Source of the DNA: Sindora glabra
Lineage: Eukaryota; Streptophyta; Magnoliopsida; Fabales; Fabaceae
NCBI GenBank assembly: GCA_020226215.1
Contig: CM035235.1
Location: forward strand, 68,597,283-68,661,282
Length of the DNA: 64,000 nucleotides
Direction: 5' to 3'
The position numbers and the translations under genes are program-made. Below are positions 23,770 through 36,605 of the stretch, one piece after another; the stretch's first letter is position 1; each line of letters opens with the position of its first letter. The notes below the pieces were generated by a model that made no database searches, was not told the DNA's origin, and saw only the letters and a list, made by a program, of their open reading frames with translations.

Positions 23770-25750
23770 TCGTTATATAAGTAAGATTATTTAGAAGAAT
23801 AAAAATTATTAGTTGTATTATTTTATATTTTCAAGTCACATGAAAGTATTATATTTGTTTAGCAATATTTTTTACAAGCATTCCCTCATTATAATTGACA
23901 TCATTAGTAGGCATTGTAACTAAATCGTGATTATTTCACTTGATTATGTATTTTATGGCTATGTTTGAATTAATAAACATGAACAAAATGTTATGGTATT
24001 TATCTTATTTTAATTTATTTTTATTATTATGCTTGTGTGTATTGTTTTAATATGCTTTTATTATTTTAATTTTTGAGTGTATTATTATGTTGCTAGTATG
24101 ACTAGATTATATGCACGTTGAGCAAATCATTATAATTTTAATTATTAAATATTATGGGTTAAGCGTTATTAAAAAAGAAAATAAAAAAATCTAAATTCTT
24201 ACAGATTTTTAAAAAAATAGTAAGATTTGTTAATATAAAATTATTTTTAAGAAATATTAGTTGAAGATAGAATGTTATACTTTGATATTTTTAAAATATA
24301 TTTACAAATCATAAATCTTAATTTAATCAAGAATACATATTGAAATATATGTAATTTTATTTTGATTAAGAATAAATAATTATATAATTAAGACAAATAT
24401 TACACAGATAAACTAAGGCAATTTACAAGTAATTCATATAATGTAGGTGCTGGCCAAAAAATAACGAAAAAAAATTAAAAATATACAATAATATCCCTAA
24501 CTTGTTCACCTTTAAAATAATATTACAAAAAATGGCGAAAGAGTTGTTGTTTTAATATGATTATATTGTTTATATTTTTCTTATTATTATGATATCTGAG
24601 TAAGTTATTAGTTTTTATTTATAATAAAATAAATATTTGTAAAATTATTTTAATTAAGAATAAATAATTATATAATTAAGACAAATATTGCATAGTTAAG
24701 ATAAAGTAATCTAGAAATAATTGAAATAATGTAGGGTTTAGGGTAAAAGTAAGGGAGAAAATAATAAAAGTGTAATATATTAACTCTAACTTTTTGAACT
24801 CCAAAATAGTATTCAAGACCAAAAAAAGTTGAATGAATTATTGTTTTAATATGCTGATATTATTTAAAATTTTTTATTATTATGATATGAGTACATTGTA
24901 AATTTTTATTTATATTAAAATTAACTTTTATATTTGAGTAAATTAAAAATAAAAAATAAAACTTAACTTATAATTGTTATTGTAGTAGTTAATATATTGG
25001 GCTTTTTTATTGTAGTACGTGCGACAGGAAAATAATTTCTCATTCTATTGCACATTAAAAACTATTTCACAAGACACTTAAAATTATTTTCCTTTTTAAA
25101 AAGTGTTAATACCGAGAAAGGGACCCCATGTTCCACAGATCACGTGAGCCACCCCCCATGATTTATTTATGATATTAAAATTAAATATTATTTTTACTTC
25201 AATTTTACATAATTTTTTTAAGTTTTACTTATTTATAATTTACGTCCCCTATTTGTGTTTTATTAGTAAATTTGACTTAACTTATATTTAATTTATTATT
25301 CACATTTTGAATGTTAGTTTGATACTAATTATTCAAGATTTTAAATAATAATTAATAATTGTATATTAACTCTCATAATATTGTAATATACATAATATAA
25401 TAAAATTAGTAACTATGAAAATGGCCCCAAAATGATTAAAATTTTAATAAATACCAGATTTTCACTTATTATCTTGTGAACTTATTAGATAGGAGATTTA
25501 AGTTATAAAATTAAAAATTTAAGCAATATTTTATCATAGTATGATGTATATACTCATAAAAAAATTTATCTAAATTTGAAATTATGATAAAATTTGCATC
25601 ACTAAAATAAATATTTTCTTAGTAAATTATCTTCACAATATGATATAATTTGATTTTAAAAAAATTATTTACACACAGAGTATATATTATTTAGAAATTG
25701 CTAAAGATGAATCCTAAAATATGTATTATTAGGTTTCATCTTTGTTGACT
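23770..25750. other. AT-rich non-coding DNA
   Basis: No gene is seen. It contains the 288-bp tandem duplication listed separately and otherwise only low-complexity AT-rich sequence. Confidence 0.5.
24360..24925. repeat. Tandem duplication, two copies, 288-bp period
   Basis: The run aataaataattatataatta occurs at 24371 and 24659, and the following text (agacaaatatt, ttgttttaatatg, tattattatgatat) repeats in the same order. The copies have diverged by substitutions and small indels. Confidence 0.8.
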
Positions 25751-25754
25751 TATT

Positions 25755-27439
25755 TGTTATGAATTCGGATTATTACATGCAGCGAAATTTTAAAATTTTG
25801 ATCCGAATTCTACCTATGATTCATGCAAAAAGTGTAAATCAATGATTAGGGTTTTACCTATTAAGCACTCGTATTTCTACTGATCAAAACTTGAAAGTGG
25901 ATGAATCAAATGCCGGCCGGAAGGTACAGCATCTCTACGGTATCTATACGGAGTAAACAACTACCTCTTGCCCTCCACAAATCTGCTAGGATGTGTTTCT
26001 CTCTCTAGAAATTAGGATTCAATATTTTTTGAGTGATTTAGGGTTTTAGGAGGCTTATGAGCATATCTTTAATGTGCTGTCCTCAAGTCCCTTTTTATAG
26101 AACTTAGGCAAGCCACAACCCTAATCCTATTAGGATAATACTTTCAAAATCCTAATCACACTTAATAACTTATTTTATCTTTATCCTAGAGATAATGAGG
26201 AGAGACAGGACTTATCTATTAATTATCTAATATTAGATAATATTATCTCATAATATAAATATCTTAATATTAGATAATTATATATAGTTATCAAATATCA
26301 AAATAATATTATCTCATAATATATTTATCTAATATCTGATTACGTAATTATTTAATATTACTTTAATATCAAATAATATCACATAATATATATATATATA
26401 TGTATGTATGTATTACGTGAATAACACAGTATTATTCTTAATAATAATATATATATGTACGAAAATAAGTCAAATTAATTGGATATTAATATAATTAAAG
26501 TTCAATTAATTATTGTCTTATTCCTACACCTTTTGTGTGACCCTGTAGGTTTTTACTACGTTGACAATAACTCATTATTGAGCTATAGATAGTGAGCGGT
26601 ATCTAGCAATACATCACTACCACTTAAGTAGTAAGAATATTTATGATTCGACATCCACCTAATACATGATCAACGTTTTGCATCATAACCCTTTTGTAAT
26701 AATATCCAAATTGAACTGAAGGCATGGAATGTGTCATCCTCGTCAATGTTCAATTTATATTTCTTGATATTAAGTAAACTTAAAATAAATGATCAATATC
26801 ACATATTAATCCAATTGAGCATAGCCATGCATTTCTAAGTCTCACTCAATCAAGGAGCCCAAGGATATTTCTCTTTTATACAAGAGTAACAAAATCCCAT
26901 CTACATCACTCACTTCCTTCTGCACGATTCATGACACACCTAATCAATGCCCTATTCGTCATCCTGATTAAAGGTGACATAGGACAATATTAAAATGAGT
27001 AATTCCTCATGTAGGAAACCGTAGTGACTTCAGGTCAAAGGTTTATGTGTATTTGTGATCATATGAGAATAACTTATGACACGTCTATCCATGCAATATT
27101 CTCATAATAGGTCAGTCCAGTACATTTTTTACTAATAATATACTCATGTATTGACTTAATATCACATATCCATAATTCGTAATCATCAGAGTTATTATAC
27201 ATGCTAGTCTCGATGTATTATTACTATCATTTTCGTAATAATACTTGACTAGGGGTATTTTAGGAATAGCAAAGCTATTTCAAGGATAATTATTATATTA
27301 AGTTATAAATCGTACAGAATAATAATAAAATTATAAAAATAAAATATAATAATTAAATTGTCTAAAATAAAATAAAATATAATACATTGTGTATTACTTC
27401 AATCATCTATATGATTAGTTCCTAGGACATATACTAACA
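25755..27439 (-). mobile_element. Probable solo LTR (1.69 kb)
   Basis: The segment has short inverted ends TGTTA...TAACA and flanking pentamers TTATT (25750-25754) and CTATT (27440-27444) that match at 4 of 5. On the minus strand it begins TGTTAGTATATGTCCTAGGA, a start seen in plant LTR elements. It carries a TATA-like CTATAAAAAGG near 26090 about two-thirds of the way along, as an LTR promoter would be. No internal retroelement domain or second LTR is present, so recombination between LTRs is likely. Assignment to Ty1/copia or gypsy was not possible. Confidence 0.65.
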
Positions 27440-27759
27440 CTATTGGCGTTAGGAAATATCACAATACACATAATGTTGTGGAAAATGATATTTTAAACTA
27501 TACATTTTAGGCGAAACTTATTCACCATCCTTCTTTGCATAATTGTGCTAGTATACTTAATAACATAAGAGTTAAATGTTATACTTGAACCTTAGTTAAG
27601 CTGGATTCACAAATAATTCAAGTAAATATGTAATATTACAATAATGATGATTAAATAATTAATCACTGAGATTGAAATAAATATAAGCATGTGTGTAGTA
27701 ACAGTTAAATGTAACTGTTTTTGTAACTATAGAGCTCTTTTTTTGTGTAATTCTGATTC

Positions 27760-30000
27760 TTGAAGTGTCATGTAAATTCAACTATGGTAAGGAATAAGAT
27801 AAGTTCTAGGGAGTCAAATATTTGTATTTACTTGAATAGAGAAATTTATGAGTCGGCCAAGGGCGACACATTTAAGTATCGTAAGGCGAAGGTTATAAGA
27901 ATTAATTTAGATATCACCGTGGATGAACTAAAAAATGCGGTTGGGCGAAAACTACGACTTGATGAAAATCAAGTCATAATTGAGTTGGTGTATAGGCATC
28001 CGCTTTCATTAAATCCGACACAGTACAAGGCATGTATATTAAAAGATAATGATGACATTCAACGAATGTAGGAAGCAAATGCATGATTTTTCACTCAGTT
28101 GTCTTGCCCAAAATTGTATGCATACGTCTCAACTAGGGAACTTGACTTGAACATCGCAAGTCAACCAATTCATGATTATGGTCCATTAACAGAACCATGC
28201 ACATAACCTTCCAGCAGCCTACCTTATAGCTTCAATGAAGGGCCATCAAATTATAACCCTTACCTTACTAGAATGAATAGTCAAAATGAATATGGGTAGC
28301 CATTTGACACCCCTAATGCCGACTATGCTCTCGAGCCATGTTTTTCACTGCCCCATTATGGTTTAATTCAACAACCCTCTTCCCTGGAGGAAATAGAGGA
28401 TATAATGGATGAATTTGAACAAAATGATGCTTATGATGATGTTCCTGAGGGATTTGGCGGTGATGATGAAAGCTACAATGACAATGATGGTGGAGAAGAC
28501 ATCACGGATACACTCCCAACAACCTCAGTTAACCGATATATGGAATCAGCCGCTGCCTTTTTTTCCCAAGTAAATGTAGAAGTCGCTGTGAGTGATGATT
28601 AACCCATAATGGGAGATGACATGAACATAAATGATAACTAAGAGCTACATGTAGGTTTGCAATACGTGGACCAGAAGTCATTTCGACGTGCAATGAAGAT
28701 ATACTCCATTCGGAACCACCACACATTCTGTGTGCACTACTCTTTGGCTAAATATGAAGAATATTAATGCCTTCACTACGGTATACAATGCAATTGGAAG
28801 GTTAGAGCATGTCATAAGCCAAGAGAGAATCATTGGCAGATATCTAAATACAATGGCCCTCACTCGTGTGTATCTGCTTCTCTTTCTCCAAACCATCCAA
28901 AACTGGATGCAGATGTTATTTCATCATACATTGTGGCCATGGTGACTGAAAACCCAAGTGTGTCCATTCGAGAAGTCATTAAGCGGATCCACGATATTTT
29001 TGGGTATCTTGTTTCCTACAAGAAGGCGTAGAAGGGCAAATAGCGAGCCATTGCTCTTACTTTTAGGAATTGGGAGAAGTCATATTCCATATTGCTGAAG
29101 TGGTTGGCCGCAGTGCGGAACTTCAATCTTGGGTCTTATTTTGAGGTTATTAGCAGAGAATGCCTGCCAAGCAGTTCTGATGATGAGCCAGTCACAATGT
29201 TCTGTCGAGTGTTCTGGACCTTCAAGCCATGCATCAAGGCATTTAACTATCTAAAGCCAATAGTCCAAGTAGATAGTACTTTTTTGTATGGAAAGTATAA
29301 GAGGGTACTATTTATCGCAACTCTCAGGATAAGGATAAAAAAATTGTGCCTCTTGCATTTGCTGTGGTGGAGGGAGAAACATACGAGACATGAGCTTGGT
29401 TCTTATCAAACTTTCGACACCGTGTCACCCAGGGCAGACAAGGTATTTGTCTGATATCAGATAGACATTCTGGAATACTAGCTGCTGTTGTAAATCTACG
29501 TGTAGGGTGGCAACCCCCTAATGCTCACCATATGTTCTGCTTGCGACACGTCACCAGTAATCTTAACTCCACGTTTAAGAAATCATGGTTGAAGAAATTA
29601 TTTACTAACATTGATGCATTTTACTTATACTAGTATCATTAATTGCCGTTAATTATTATGATTATTATTTATTCAATCACATCGGTGGATGATATAGATT
29701 ACTAGTATGAACGATATGTTGTGCAAAACAAGTTAGATGAACTACATTAGTTGCACCCAAGAGCCGCTGATTGGATTGCTAACATTCCAAAAAATCAATG
29801 AAGTCGTGCGTACGATGATGAAGGGTGACGTTAGGGCCATATGACCACTAACTTGGCGGAGTGTATGAACAGTGTCTTCAAGGGAGTTAGGTTTCTACCG
29901 ATCACTAAGTTAGTTAAAGTAACATTACATCACACAAATGCATACTTTGTTACCTAAGCAGAGACCATTGCTGCACATGGGTTAGGTTACAGGATGTTTC
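27760..30000 (+). pseudogene. MuDR (Mutator-like) transposase, degenerate
   Basis: The MULE transposase would cut and rejoin element ends. An N-terminal region (27760-28071, KVIRINLDITVDELKNAVG) precedes an acidic linker (28405-28600, GFGGDDESYNDNDGGED). The MuDR DNA-binding domain follows (about 28650-28900, GLQYVDQKSFRRAMK). The catalytic MULE domain spans about 29092-29950, with FNYLKPIVQVDSTFLYGKYK, the Asp of the VD motif, PPNAHHMFCLRH and TTNLAECMNSVFKGVRFLP. Nearly all of it to about 29450 lies in frame 1 with scattered stops, followed by frameshifts and a small AT-rich insertion near 29630-29700. The SWIM zinc finger expected next is absent. Confidence 0.9.
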
Positions 30001-30004
30001 CATC

Positions 30005-32056
30005 TAGCTAGGTTTATCATATGAGCGCGTCCCTGTTTCTGGATACACTGGACATGACTGGCTAAGGCTATGTGAAGAATTACTTAAGATTAAACCACTT
30101 GATGAATGTTTGCAAGGCCAGCGACTGAGCATTACTTGGTTAGCTGCTAACTTTAGACACTTGCCAAATGATGTAGATGATGAACTAACGAGGTGTTTTG
30201 CACGTGCCTACATATTGAGACTAATAGGCGGTTATCTTATGTCCAACACTTTAGGTCATCGAGTTCTATTGATGTACCTGCCATTATTGGCTAATTTTGA
30301 AGATACTGATCAGTATAGTTGGGGATCGGCTGTTCTAACCTGCTTATACAGAAAGTTGTGCACTGCCATAAGAAGTGATGAGATAAATATTAATGGATGT
30401 TTGCATCTATTGCATCTATGGGTGTGGGATCGATTTCTCACTCTAGCACCAATGAGACCATCATATCCTGATCCTCGACTGGATATCTACCCCTTACTTC
30501 CACCACTGGGCTTCAGGTGTGCACAATTACATGAGGTTCATATTGCAGCACTCCCAATAACTCAAACTATTAGAATAAATAATACATAATTTTATTATTA
30601 TAGGTGGAAGAACATTGGCCTACCTTCTCGACCGCCAGGGACGACCCTACAACAGTACAGAGTATTGCTTGACTAGATAAGGGCCCATGAGGTTTGAAGC
30701 CCTACTTTTTTGTAGCTAACATAGCCAGCCTCGACTGTAGTGATATGCTTGTTTATATTATACTGTTGCAATGCAGATTATTCAACGCCCTTACAACATT
30801 TTCGATGTGCAACAACTAATACCAAGGTATTGCTTAACCTCGCCTGACATATGGCTGGCATCAGTCCCTATCATTTGTTTCCATATCGTGGAATGGCACC
30901 ACACAGATCATATGTTACGACAATTTGGTAGGGTCCAGCCAATCCCGTAGAGCTATTTAATCTCAGTTCTTGTCATACCTTATAGCTCCGAGGTAAAACA
31001 TCGAAAGACTGGCGATAAGAACATATCATTTTCATTGCTGCTTGTAATGCATGGCACAACACACTTTCATTGACGAAAATGGCCCCAGATGCTCTCGGTC
31101 ATGACTCGGGCTATATGAAATGGTACTGGAGACACACTGGACAATGGATTCATTCAATCAGTGATGGTCTGAGATTTGTGGTAACCTTTCATAACTCATA
31201 CAGTTTTTTGATTCCATCTTCTCACTACGACGACAATAAATTGTAATGATGTACTACTTTGCAAGTTGATGTAGTTGAGAGACTACGTAAACTGAGTGTT
31301 GAGGAATCACCATCACAAGGTTACAGCTAATTTAGAAAGATAGTGGATCGAGAATGTAATCTCATGCTATGTGCATTGGGAGAGCATCGAGACATGATAG
31401 CTTCTCAACTTACTTATCCGACAACTGAACTACCGAAACCACCCATTCCCGAGCCTAGGCAAGGTAGAAGCCACGGATTTATGTCTTTCAGGGACTCTAT
31501 TTTGCCCGAGGAGAGAGATGATGATGAAAGTATCTCGCAAGGTCACCTACCGATGATACAAGCAGGTATCCCTTCCTCATACACCTTTCCACTGACGTAG
31601 GCAGCTATAGGAGATGTAGGTCCATCAAATTATACCCCCTAGTGCAGTTCTTTACAGGCGATGATGTTAGCCCATCGTACAGTATCCCACCATTGCCACA
31701 GTACGCTCATTACGCTCCCCAGTCCTTGTTCTTCACCCCATCGCCTTCACTTTCATTTGAACTGGTTCATTGATGTAGTTTTTGGATGACCCATTTTCAT
31801 TCACTACTGACTATGCCAGCGGATCCCTATACCAACAGCAATAAGGATTTTCCACTTTTGAAAACCTTGTTCCACCATTTCAATCTTCCTCTTGGAACTT
31901 GAACTCTCCACCCCCAAGGGTCAAACGAACCCAACTCATATAGATGATAATGGTGAAAACGATAGAGATGAACAGGACTATACCCTAGCTCGACGACCAC
32001 AACAAGTAAGGCGACGCTCTTGGTATGGGATTGGGAGCCATTATTTTGGCGATTGA
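30005..32056 (+). pseudogene. Plant mobile domain (MAIN/MAIL-like) relic joined to the MULE
   Basis: The open stretch 30110-30589 (159 codons) reads QGQRLSITWLAANFRHLP, LMYLPLLANFEDTDQYSWGS and CLHLLHLWVWDRF, diagnostic of the plant mobile domain (PMD; proteins annotated as MAIN/MAIL1 or 'phosphatase 7 long form'). It continues, broken, through IIQRPYNIF and VPIICFHIVEWHHTDHMLRQFG (about 30780-30950), then 31343-31600. A basic C-terminus ends at the stop at 32054-32056. The N-terminal half of the PMD is missing: homology starts near 30020 with VPVSGYTGHDWLRLCEELL. PMDs occur both as host proteins and in MULEs and gypsy elements. This copy is dead. Confidence 0.85.
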
Positions 32057-34636
32057 ATTTTTCATTATTGTATTATAGTGTTGTATACAATTTTTTTATT
32101 TAATCATACATAACCTTTTTACTTTATATTTAACACTCTCTCACATTTCGTTAATCATATTATCTAATTTTGTAGATAATTTATATAAATTGATGATTAA
32201 ATGTTTTAATTTCCCTCATTAATTCAAATCACATTTGTGAATTATTTCTGTTTATTATCATGTTATTTGTAATTCGTTATAACACCCAAAAATAGTGCTC
32301 TTCATGGTGTCCATTTAAAGTTATGCTTACATATAATTCTAGAAAATGGTGCTAGTTACTCATCTAGATGTAACTACAGGAAATAATAGATACTAAATTT
32401 TACACTACACAATTTCATAATTTTGGACCTGATAGATTGAATTTTACTAAACTTGTACATAGTATTCTGCTACCCTAATTCATTAAGGATTTTATTAAGT
32501 GATGTGTTTTTTTGCCTTTTCATAAGATACACAACATTAGAATGTAAAAAGGTCGTCTTCTTGACCATAGCACTTAACTAAACCCTAAACATATTCCCCT
32601 TATACAGCACAATAAATTAAATATTTTCTTGATTATCTAAAAATTACTTTATAATTTTCAATGAGGTTTACTTTATTATGAAAATTACCTTAATTAATTA
32701 AATTAAGAATATATTATATAGTTAAATAATAGTGTAATGACATGAACCATAGTTGAAAAAAAAGTTCAAAACTTTCAGTGCATGTACTACTGAGAATTTA
32801 TTGTTTGAAATAATTGTAATGATTGGAACTATTTAGAAATTTAGGCTTTATGACTAGCATTTGCAATTTTCAAAATAACATTATTATCGTGATACAGATT
32901 ATGTTCTAATTTCATGTTAAGTTAGAGAATGTTACGAAAATATACATCACAATGGAATAAAATATTTTTTTATACATTTTATGTCATATTTTATATCTTC
33001 TAACTAATAAGTCTACAGAAGAATAATCCTAAATCTGTATTCATTGAAATTTTAATTATTCTAATGATTTTTTAATAACTACCAATTTTATTATATTATA
33101 TGTATTATACAATATTATGATGGTTAATAAAATTATTGGTTATTATTTAAAACCTTGAATAATCAGTCTCAAAGAAAAATTTGGTGTGCCAAACATTATC
33201 TTAAATATAAATTAAGAAAAGATTAAATATAAAACAACAATAGGGCAACAAATTAAAATAAGTAATGTTTTTAAATAAATGGATCCAATGAAAGAAAAAT
33301 AAGTATAAATTACGTAAAATGTCAAATATGTTAAGTTTAAATAGTTGAAAAGTCTTAATATACATTACAATATGATAAAACAATATTAAGAAAATTTTTT
33401 ATGACTTAATTCTTTCAATTAACAAGTTTACAAGAGAATATGTAAAAATTTATATTGGTTGAATGATATTAATTGTTCCAACGATCTTACGATAGTTACT
33501 AATTTCATTACATTATATATATTATACAGTTTTACAACAGTTGATAATGTTATTGACTACTATTTAGAATATTCAATTAAAAGTAAGAGAGATTAAAATA
33601 AAGAAAAAATCCTCTTTCATGTCTTTTCAGTCCTTTTCATTCCCCAAAATCAATTTCTTGTTATTTTTATCGTGTATTTCCATTATAACTTAATCTAACG
33701 ATTTTAACGCAATTTGACCAAAATCTGTATCAATATCCACTTTTTTAATAATAAAAGCTGTATTAATATCATTACATTATAATTAAGCCAGTGGGTATGT
33801 TCGAATATATATATGTATATATTTTTTTCACAAATTATTTTTAAATTTCATCAAATAAAAAATGGTAATAATTATGGAGAAAAAAAGAAAATTTTATGTT
33901 TGGTTATAAAATTAATATTAATATATTATAGAATATTTGAAAATTTTATATTTTCTATTTTTAAATTTTACATTTTAATTAAAAATGTAATTTTAAAAAA
34001 AAAATTATAAAAGTGATCAATAGACAATAACTTATACTTTTACAAATATAAAGGGAAAAATAAATTTTAAAATTAATTATCGACGGACCTATCATTTTTA
34101 AGAGCCCACTTACTCACTTGCTTAACAACATGAAATTTTTGATTAATTTTAGTAGAATAACAAGAGTGAAAACGTCGAGACTTAATTATAAAAAATAAAA
34201 TTGCTTATTTCATTTTTAAAATTATATTGCACCGACTGAGTCATCTTTAGATTATATCAAATAATTAATTTTATTTATAAATAATAATTTATATAGATAA
34301 TTATATTGTTAAATATTTTTATAAAATAATTATTTACAAAAATTATTATTAAAATATGCCATTGATTATTTAATATAATTTAAAATTTATTTTAATGATT
34401 TTATATGATGTCAAAAAAAGAGATTAATAATTTTATTAATATAAAATTAGGTGAAATATATAATAGTTATAATTGTGCAAAAATTATTTATATAAATTAT
34501 TATTTAAATATGCCATCAATTATTTAATATAATTTAAAATTTATTTTATAAATTTTATATAATGTCAAAAAATAGAATAATAATTTTATTAATAAAAAAT
34601 TGGGTGATATATAATCTAATTGATGTTATAATACGG

Positions 34637-34640
<4 letters not shown>
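32057..34640. other. AT-rich non-coding DNA
   Basis: No gene, RNA or clear element ends were seen. Part of this may be the 3' flank of the MULE, but its terminal inverted repeats could not be located. Confidence 0.5.

Positions 34641-34706
<66 letters not shown>
34641..34706. repeat. (TA)n microsatellite
   Basis: Sixty-six bases of TA. An open frame of YI repeats across it is an artefact. Confidence 0.95.
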
Positions 34707-34709
<3 letters not shown>

Positions 34710-34759
34710 GCAAGGGGAAATTTGTTGTCAACAAAACGCCATGCCTGTCATGGAAATGT

Positions 34760-34839
34760 CACGGAAATGGAGGGCAGAATGACAGAAAAAAATATAAATC
34801 ACGAAAATGGAGGGCAGAATGACAAAAAAAAATAAATGT
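34760..34839. repeat. 40-bp tandem repeat, two copies
   Basis: The core aatggagggcagaatgaca recurs with a 40-bp period, preceded by CACGGA or CACGAA and followed by an A-rich run. Confidence 0.85.
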
Positions 34840-34879
34840 GAGGGGGGCTGTACTGATCACGAGCTTCCCCCACCTTAAT

Positions 34880-35935
34880 CACTTATGGCTTGCTTGGTAC
34901 CGGTGAAAATGGAGGAGAAGTGAATAAGCAGGTAGAAAAGTGCAGGAAAATACAGGATTTCACCTACTTGACTTGGCAGAGAAAATACAGGAAAAGTGAA
35001 AAAATAGAGGAAATCATACGGTGGGTCCTATAGTAATTTTTTTACCTTAGTTATAAGGTGAATACCGGGTGAAGCTTGCATAGTGCAACAAAAGCTTACT
35101 CCCTCACGCAGCTCTGCACTTCCCCCCTGCTTTGCTCATCGCCGCACCGTGCCTCTATTGCGTCGTGTCCTGCCGGTTGCTGACGTTACTACTGACGAGC
35201 CTAACCAGCTCTCTTGCCGCTGGGCATCCTTCGCGGTGGCCTGAGCTCGCTGTCGCTCCGATCGGAGGGTGTGGGTTCCCATCTCTGTTGTGTCCTCTGT
35301 CGCTGCCTGATCCGATGAACTCAACGGCAAATTCTCCAGTTGCACCAAGTAAAAAGCTCTCCCTTTTTACTTGTAGATGCTGCCATTGCTACTGGAAGGG
35401 GCTCAATTTTTACGGTGTGTCGAGCTGAGAAATGATAAAATGAAGTTCCCGTTGATATATTATTAATTTGTGTAAAATGATGTTTATATTAATTTATTTA
35501 CTTCATATGTGAGTTTATGTTAATTCTACAAAAAATTTAGATATTGATAATATGAAAAAAAATGTACATAACTTGACCAGTGGATTTATAATAAACAACC
35601 TATTATTTACTTGAGATTACATTTTAATTATATGAAAAAAATTGAACACAATTTTTTTATATTAAAAAATATTAATATAAAATTAGCTTGTAAACCTTAA
35701 TTGATACTATTATACATTATTTTTGTAATTTTACTATTGAAAAAAATAAACAAAAATTAATCTCCTTATATCTTATAAATTCTTTCTCTCTTACAACCAA
35801 ACAAAATATTTTCTCATCTGTTTTCTGCCCCTTCTAATTTTTCCTACAACCAAGTACACTTAGAGAATTTAACTTCTCCCCACTTTTTTTTTTCTCTATT
35901 TTTTTTACCCTATTTTCACCCAAAGGCTTAAATTT
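34880..35935. mobile_element. Possible non-autonomous element with GC-rich insert
   Basis: The left side (GGTGAAAATGGAGGAG at about 34902) and the inverted right side (GGGTGAAAATAGGG, read inward from about 35930) are loosely similar. Both flank purine-rich arms, as in long-TIR plant elements. The centre, 35100-35430, is unusually GC-rich and open for 98 codons on the plus strand (35132-35428), but the product is unrecognised. It could be a captured gene or UTR fragment. The ends are too diverged for a firm call, and no target duplication was found. Confidence 0.35.
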
Positions 35936-36023
35936 AAAAAGAAAAAAAGTGTCAAGCATCCCGAAAAATAATTTTTTAAATACAATATTTGAGAAAATAT
36001 TTTCTCTGACAGTTGTACTTTGG

Positions 36024-36320
36024 TCAAAAAGCCCTGCAATTGCAGTCGATGGAAATCCGGATTATTCTGTTGAATTCCACTGGATCTTCGGGTCGGGTTG
36101 ACTCCGGGAGGCCATTGACGCCTAGAATGTCAGTCAAGTCGCTGACACCGAAGAGGCTTTGAATGTAGTGAAAATTCGTGGGCATTTTAGCCCGGTAAGC
36201 AACCAGGGAGCGACACGTTGTGTTTGCCCAGCATCTGAAATTTGCCTGAGCCATCGATGTGGCTGAATTCAGCCATATAATTGCCAGCGACAGGCGAAGA
36301 ACCACACTAGCAAAACCCAT
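36024..36320 (-). pseudogene. LYM2/CEBiP-like LysM protein, first exon
   Basis: From the ATG at 36320-36318, a signal peptide (MGFASVVLRLSLAIIWL) is followed by ANFRCWANTTCRSLVAYRA, FHYIQSLFGVSDLTDILGV and IRISIDCNC, ending at a stop at 36026-36024. The order (signal peptide, cysteine pair, a first LysM-like block with SIQSLF-type text, then C-x-C) is that of plant LysM GPI-anchored proteins such as LYM2. The rest of the protein does not follow. A matching LysM exon lies on the same strand 13 kb away (22572-23162) and terminal exons beyond it, so this may be exon 1 of that broken gene. The expected GT donor after C-x-C is not intact (CAG/GG). Confidence 0.72.
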
Positions 36321-36434
36321 TTTCTCCTCGAAGGCACTGATAGTTATGGAAATTCTTAGTTCTGCCTTCGTTTCTCCTCGTAGAATTTCATTGTTGCGGA
36401 AACTGCATTCATTTTCCAATTGTTTATCTTGCAC

Positions 36435-36605
36435 CCAATTGTTGAAATCTCAAATTGTAATGATACGAAACCCATTTTTTCTTGTTCCTCTGTTTCTCCT
36501 TTTCTATTGCACCATTTTCCAATTGTTGAAATCTCAAATTCTAATGGTAAGAAACCCATTTTTTCTTCTTTCTGTTGAAATCTCAAATTGTAATGATAAG
36601 AAACC
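36435..36605. repeat. Tandem repeat upstream of the LYM2-like exon
   Basis: The unit ttgttgaaatctcaaatt plus aatgataagaaaccc recurs at about 36439, 36528 and 36575, with spacing of about 90 then 47 bp. A further partial copy starts at 37077. The last two are separated by the AT-rich insert listed next. Confidence 0.8.

Noticed and set aside
34562..34822. 86-codon open frame with repeated Tyr-Ile
   Set aside because: It is a translation of the TA microsatellite plus flanks, not a gene.
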